From CAZHBD01 sp964530555 (GTDB lineage Bacteria; Patescibacteriota; Saccharimonadia; Saccharimonadales; AWTP1-31): a stretch of DNA of 13,936 bases. Under the pieces are notes generated by a model. That model saw only the letters and a program-made list of their open reading frames with translations, was not told where the DNA came from and searched no databases. The stretch is taken from the NCBI GenBank assembly GCA_964530555.1, contig CAZHBD010000023.1, positions 1 through 13,936 on the forward strand, given 5' to 3'. Below are positions 12,212 to 13,936 of the stretch, piece by piece. The position numbers and the translations under genes are program-made. The stretch's first letter is position 1. Every line of letters begins with the position of its first letter.

Positions 12212-13147
12212 TTATTGTACTGCTTGGACAAGCTGTTGTAAATCACTCAGCGGCATGGTGCGCTCCGGCAACTGAATAGCCTGATTCAGGTTATAGCCGC
12301 TGTAAACTTCCGTCTGGCCTCCATCAGGGTAGCTAACTTTAACCAATTGATGTGAGCGCTTGGCCACACTCATAGTAATCGTCACCGGCGGCGACTGTGC
12401 GTATGAAGCCGCGTCGAGCTTGGCAAGCGAAGTTATGCCAGTCAGTTTCCCGATTTCTTGCAGGATGGGCACGTAATCAGCCACATTTACTTTTACCTGA
12501 TACTCCCAGACTGCGTTGCCATCATTTTTTTTAGACTGCGCCTTACTATAATCAGTCTGATAGATTCGCTTGCTATACAATTTACTCAGGATTGCACTCC
12601 GTTTGTCTGGCGACAGATTGCCAAAGGCGACGAGCCCAATGGCAGCCTGATTGAGGTACTGACCTCCGGCGTTTTGCTCTGCCTTGGCCTGGCCCCATAA
12701 ACCTTCGACTTTAGAATAGTCTAGCTTCTTTCCGTTAGCACCTTTCTGCTGCGTATCGATTGTTACATACTGGCTGTAATCAGTTGTTGGCGTTCCGATA
12801 GTTTCGGTTTTAACGGTCGTCGTCGGCGCACCTTCGGCTTTTTGGGTCAGCAAGATAACACTGCGCGAGCGTGGTTCGCCCTTGAAACTCAGTTGTGATA
12901 CCTGCTGAATCGAGCTAGCCTCTTGGCTGCTATCAACGCTGCGTGTCACGCTGGTCGTAGCAAAATTATCCGCTAACATTGCCTTAAAGACATGCTCTGG
13001 TCGAGATGTCTGGTGCAGTCCCCAGGCAAAAGCTGTAACTGCCGACACGACAACAGCTAAACTCAATACAAGACTGATTTTGTGGCGGACGAGCCAACCA
13101 AGATTAATAGTTACTTCTTTGCGGGTAGAGGGAATTTTTTGTGGCAT
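12212..13147 (-). CDS. Bitopic membrane protein with secreted domain, unknown family
   Basis: 311 residues, not recognised. It has a short basic N-terminus (MPQKIPSTRKEVTINLGWLV), one membrane span (about 24-44, ISLVLSLAVVVSAVTAFAW), then about 265 residues predicted outside, Thr/Ser/Gln-rich and without cysteine. The C-terminal half has beta-like strands (VTITMSVAKRSHQLVKVSYP) followed by a GGQTEVYSGYN segment and an amphipathic end (LSDLQQLVQAVQ). ATG 13147 is chosen because an extended -10 ends 6 nt before it; an upstream in-frame extension to 13249 would run antisense into rarA and cross both promoters. General layout (anchor plus beta-rich outer domain) matches the next gene, so the two may act together at the surface. 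Expression is divergent from rarA. Confidence 0.82.
   Translation of the reverse strand: MPQKIPSTRKEVTINLGWLVRHKISLVLSLAVVVSAVTAFAWGLHQTSRPEHVFKAMLADNFATTSVTRSVDSSQEASSIQQVSQLSFKGEPRSRSVILLTQKAEGAPTTTVKTETIGTPTTDYSQYVTIDTQQKGANGKKLDYSKVEGLWGQAKAEQNAGGQYLNQAAIGLVAFGNLSPDKRSAILSKLYSKRIYQTDYSKAQSKKNDGNAVWEYQVKVNVADYVPILQEIGKLTGITSLAKLDAASYAQSPPVTITMSVAKRSHQLVKVSYPDGGQTEVYSGYNLNQAIQLPERTMPLSDLQQLVQAVQ
12214..12242 (-). promoter_or_regulatory. Promoter inside the last codons of the upstream gene, leaderless geometry
   Basis: The minus strand reads TTTACA (12242-12237, 5/6), 17-bp spacer, TACAAT (12219-12214, 5/6). The last base of the -10 is the first base of the upstream gene's TAA stop. Seven nt separate it from the ATG at 12206. 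Confidence 0.7.
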
Positions 13148-13153
13148 GTGGTC

Positions 13154-13162
13154 ATTGTAACA
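13154..13162 (-). promoter_or_regulatory. Extended -10 promoter for the 311-residue membrane protein
   Basis: The minus strand reads TG-T-TACAAT (13162-13154), then 6 nt, then ATG 13147. No -35 match at the right distance. No Shine-Dalgarno site. Its upstream part overlaps the divergent rarA -10. Confidence 0.5.
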
Positions 13163-13184
13163 GGTATCAGCCAATAATGCGGCG

Positions 13185-13190
13185 TATACT
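13185..13190 (+). promoter_or_regulatory. -10 box for rarA, leaderless geometry
   Basis: TATACT (13185-13190, 5/6) ends 6 nt before the rarA ATG at 13197. The -35 region is poor, so confidence rests on the -10 and on the same spacing being seen at five other starts in the window. Confidence 0.4.
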
Positions 13191-13196
13191 AAGGCT

Positions 13197-13936
13197 ATGG
13201 AGCGACCACTTGCCGAGAGACTACGGCCAGAGAAACTCGATGACATCATCGGCCAACAACACCTTGTCGGTCAAGGCAAGCTGCTGCACGAAATTATCGC
13301 CAAAAAGCGACCCTTTAGCCTCATCCTATGGGGTCCGCCAGGCAGCGGCAAGACAACCCTGGCTCGAATTATCGCTAAACAAACTGAGGCTGACTGGATC
13401 GAACTTAGCGCTGTCACCGCCGGTGTGGCTGATGTGCGTCAAGTCATTACCCATGCCGAGCAAAATGCCCGCTTGCAGATCCCGACGGTTTTGTTTGTCG
13501 ATGAAATTCACCGCTTTAACAAAGCACAACAGGACGCCTTTCTGCCACATGTCGAAAAAGGCACCATTACGCTCATTGGTGCGACCACCGAGAACCCAAG
13601 TTTCGAGATCATCACGCCATTGCTCAGCCGCAGTCGGGTCGTGGTGCTTGAACCATTGGGCAAAAACGACATGATCACATTGCTACAGCGTGGGGCCAAA
13701 TTGCTGAAACTGACCGCCAAGCAACTGCCGAAGAGTAGCCTGGATATGTTAGCCGAGTTATCCGGTGGCGATGGTCGGGTAGCGCTAGGGAACCTCGAGG
13801 TGGCCGCTGGCCTAGCTGGCGAGAAAACTATTACCAAAGAGATTGTTCAAACAGCAGCCCAAAAGCGCATCCCGGGGTACGACAAGAACGGCGAGAACCA
13901 CTACAACCTTATCAGTGCTTTTATCAAATCACTCCG
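13197..13936 (+). CDS. rarA: Replication-associated recombination protein A, partial (N-terminal 246 residues)
   Basis: The frame opens at ATG 13197 (MERPLAERLRPEKLDDIIGQ) and runs open to the window edge, so the C-terminal part is missing. It is an AAA+ ATPase of the RarA/MgsA (WRNIP1) family: Walker A GPPGSGKT (46-53), Walker B with DEIH (102-105) followed by RFNKAQQDAFLP, sensor 1 GATTENPSF (128-136), arginine-finger region LLSRSRV (142-148), a sensor-2-like GGDGR (190-194), and the start of the family-specific YDKNGENHYNLISAFIKS segment. RarA acts at stalled replication forks as a clamp-loader-like tetramer associated with SSB. It is divergent from the membrane-protein gene. No Shine-Dalgarno site is present; TATACT lies 6 nt before the ATG. 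Confidence 0.95.
   Translation, partial: MERPLAERLRPEKLDDIIGQQHLVGQGKLLHEIIAKKRPFSLILWGPPGSGKTTLARIIAKQTEADWIELSAVTAGVADVRQVITHAEQNARLQIPTVLFVDEIHRFNKAQQDAFLPHVEKGTITLIGATTENPSFEIITPLLSRSRVVVLEPLGKNDMITLLQRGAKLLKLTAKQLPKSSLDMLAELSGGDGRVALGNLEVAAGLAGEKTITKEIVQTAAQKRIPGYDKNGENHYNLISAFIKSL

Noticed and set aside
13148..13249. 34-residue N-terminal extension of the 311-residue membrane protein
   Set aside because: It would be antisense to the start of rarA and cross both promoters, and the resulting peptide is low-quality Ser/Arg-rich shadow sequence.
13326..13837. Minus-strand open frames opposite rarA
   Set aside because: The plus-strand frame carries every RarA motif in order; the antisense frames show no recognisable domain or start signal.
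1..13936. Recoded TGA (Gly) as in Gracilibacteria or Absconditabacteria
   Set aside because: TGA ends rnc, nusB and the alpha/beta hydrolase at the family-expected lengths, and no in-frame TGA interrupts a recognised domain.
1..13936. tRNA, rRNA, CRISPR array, insertion sequence or prophage
   Set aside because: No tRNA cloverleaf in the gaps, no direct-repeat/spacer pattern, no transposase or integrase frame, and no terminal inverted repeats were found by eye.

Overview
The window looks like a piece of a small-genome candidate-phyla-radiation (Patescibacteria) chromosome, most likely Saccharibacteria or a near relative. This is inferred from gene content and protein style: compact housekeeping genes, 48-residue cysteine-free bL32, acidic tails on S16 and KhpA, a Mur ligase with a membrane N-terminus, several bitopic surface proteins of unknown family, and mostly short gene gaps. 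TGA is used as a normal stop (for example rnc and nusB), which argues against the TGA-glycine lineages. I see no mobile element, CRISPR array, rRNA or tRNA.

Region 1 (1-3427, mostly minus strand) is an RNA-metabolism and translation block. Read on the minus strand it runs bL32 (rpmF), nusB, a NUDIX hydrolase, rnc, rpsP and khpA. nusB/NUDIX and NUDIX/rnc overlap by 4 and 14 bases. Strong internal promoters precede rpmF and rpsP, and an extended -10 precedes khpA. Beyond khpA, a good promoter and an intrinsic terminator bracket an RNA of about 120 nt. It lies directly upstream of a gene cut by the window edge, so it is either a small RNA or an attenuated leader.

Region 2 (3439-4061, plus strand) holds one orphan predicted single-span membrane protein. 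It has a consensus promoter whose -10 lies only 6 nt before the ATG, and its terminator sits inside the 3' end of the convergent leuS gene.

Region 3 (3999-10846, minus strand) is an envelope and amino-acid block: alpha/beta hydrolase, MurF-like membrane-linked Mur ligase, D-Ala-D-Ala ligase (ddl), branched-chain aminotransferase (ilvE) and leuS. Ddl and the MurF-like enzyme would act in sequence in peptidoglycan precursor synthesis. IlvE and LeuRS both handle leucine.

Region 4 (10893-13936) holds two bitopic proteins with large predicted extracytoplasmic domains on the minus strand. Divergent from them is the start of rarA, an AAA+ replication-fork ATPase that runs off the window.

The most notable pattern is regulatory. 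Six start codons (3474+, 8614-, 10846-, 12206-, 13147-, 13197+) have a good -10 hexamer ending only 6-7 nt before the ATG and no Shine-Dalgarno sequence, which predicts leaderless mRNAs. Other genes, such as rpmF and the gene at the left edge, have clear Shine-Dalgarno sites.
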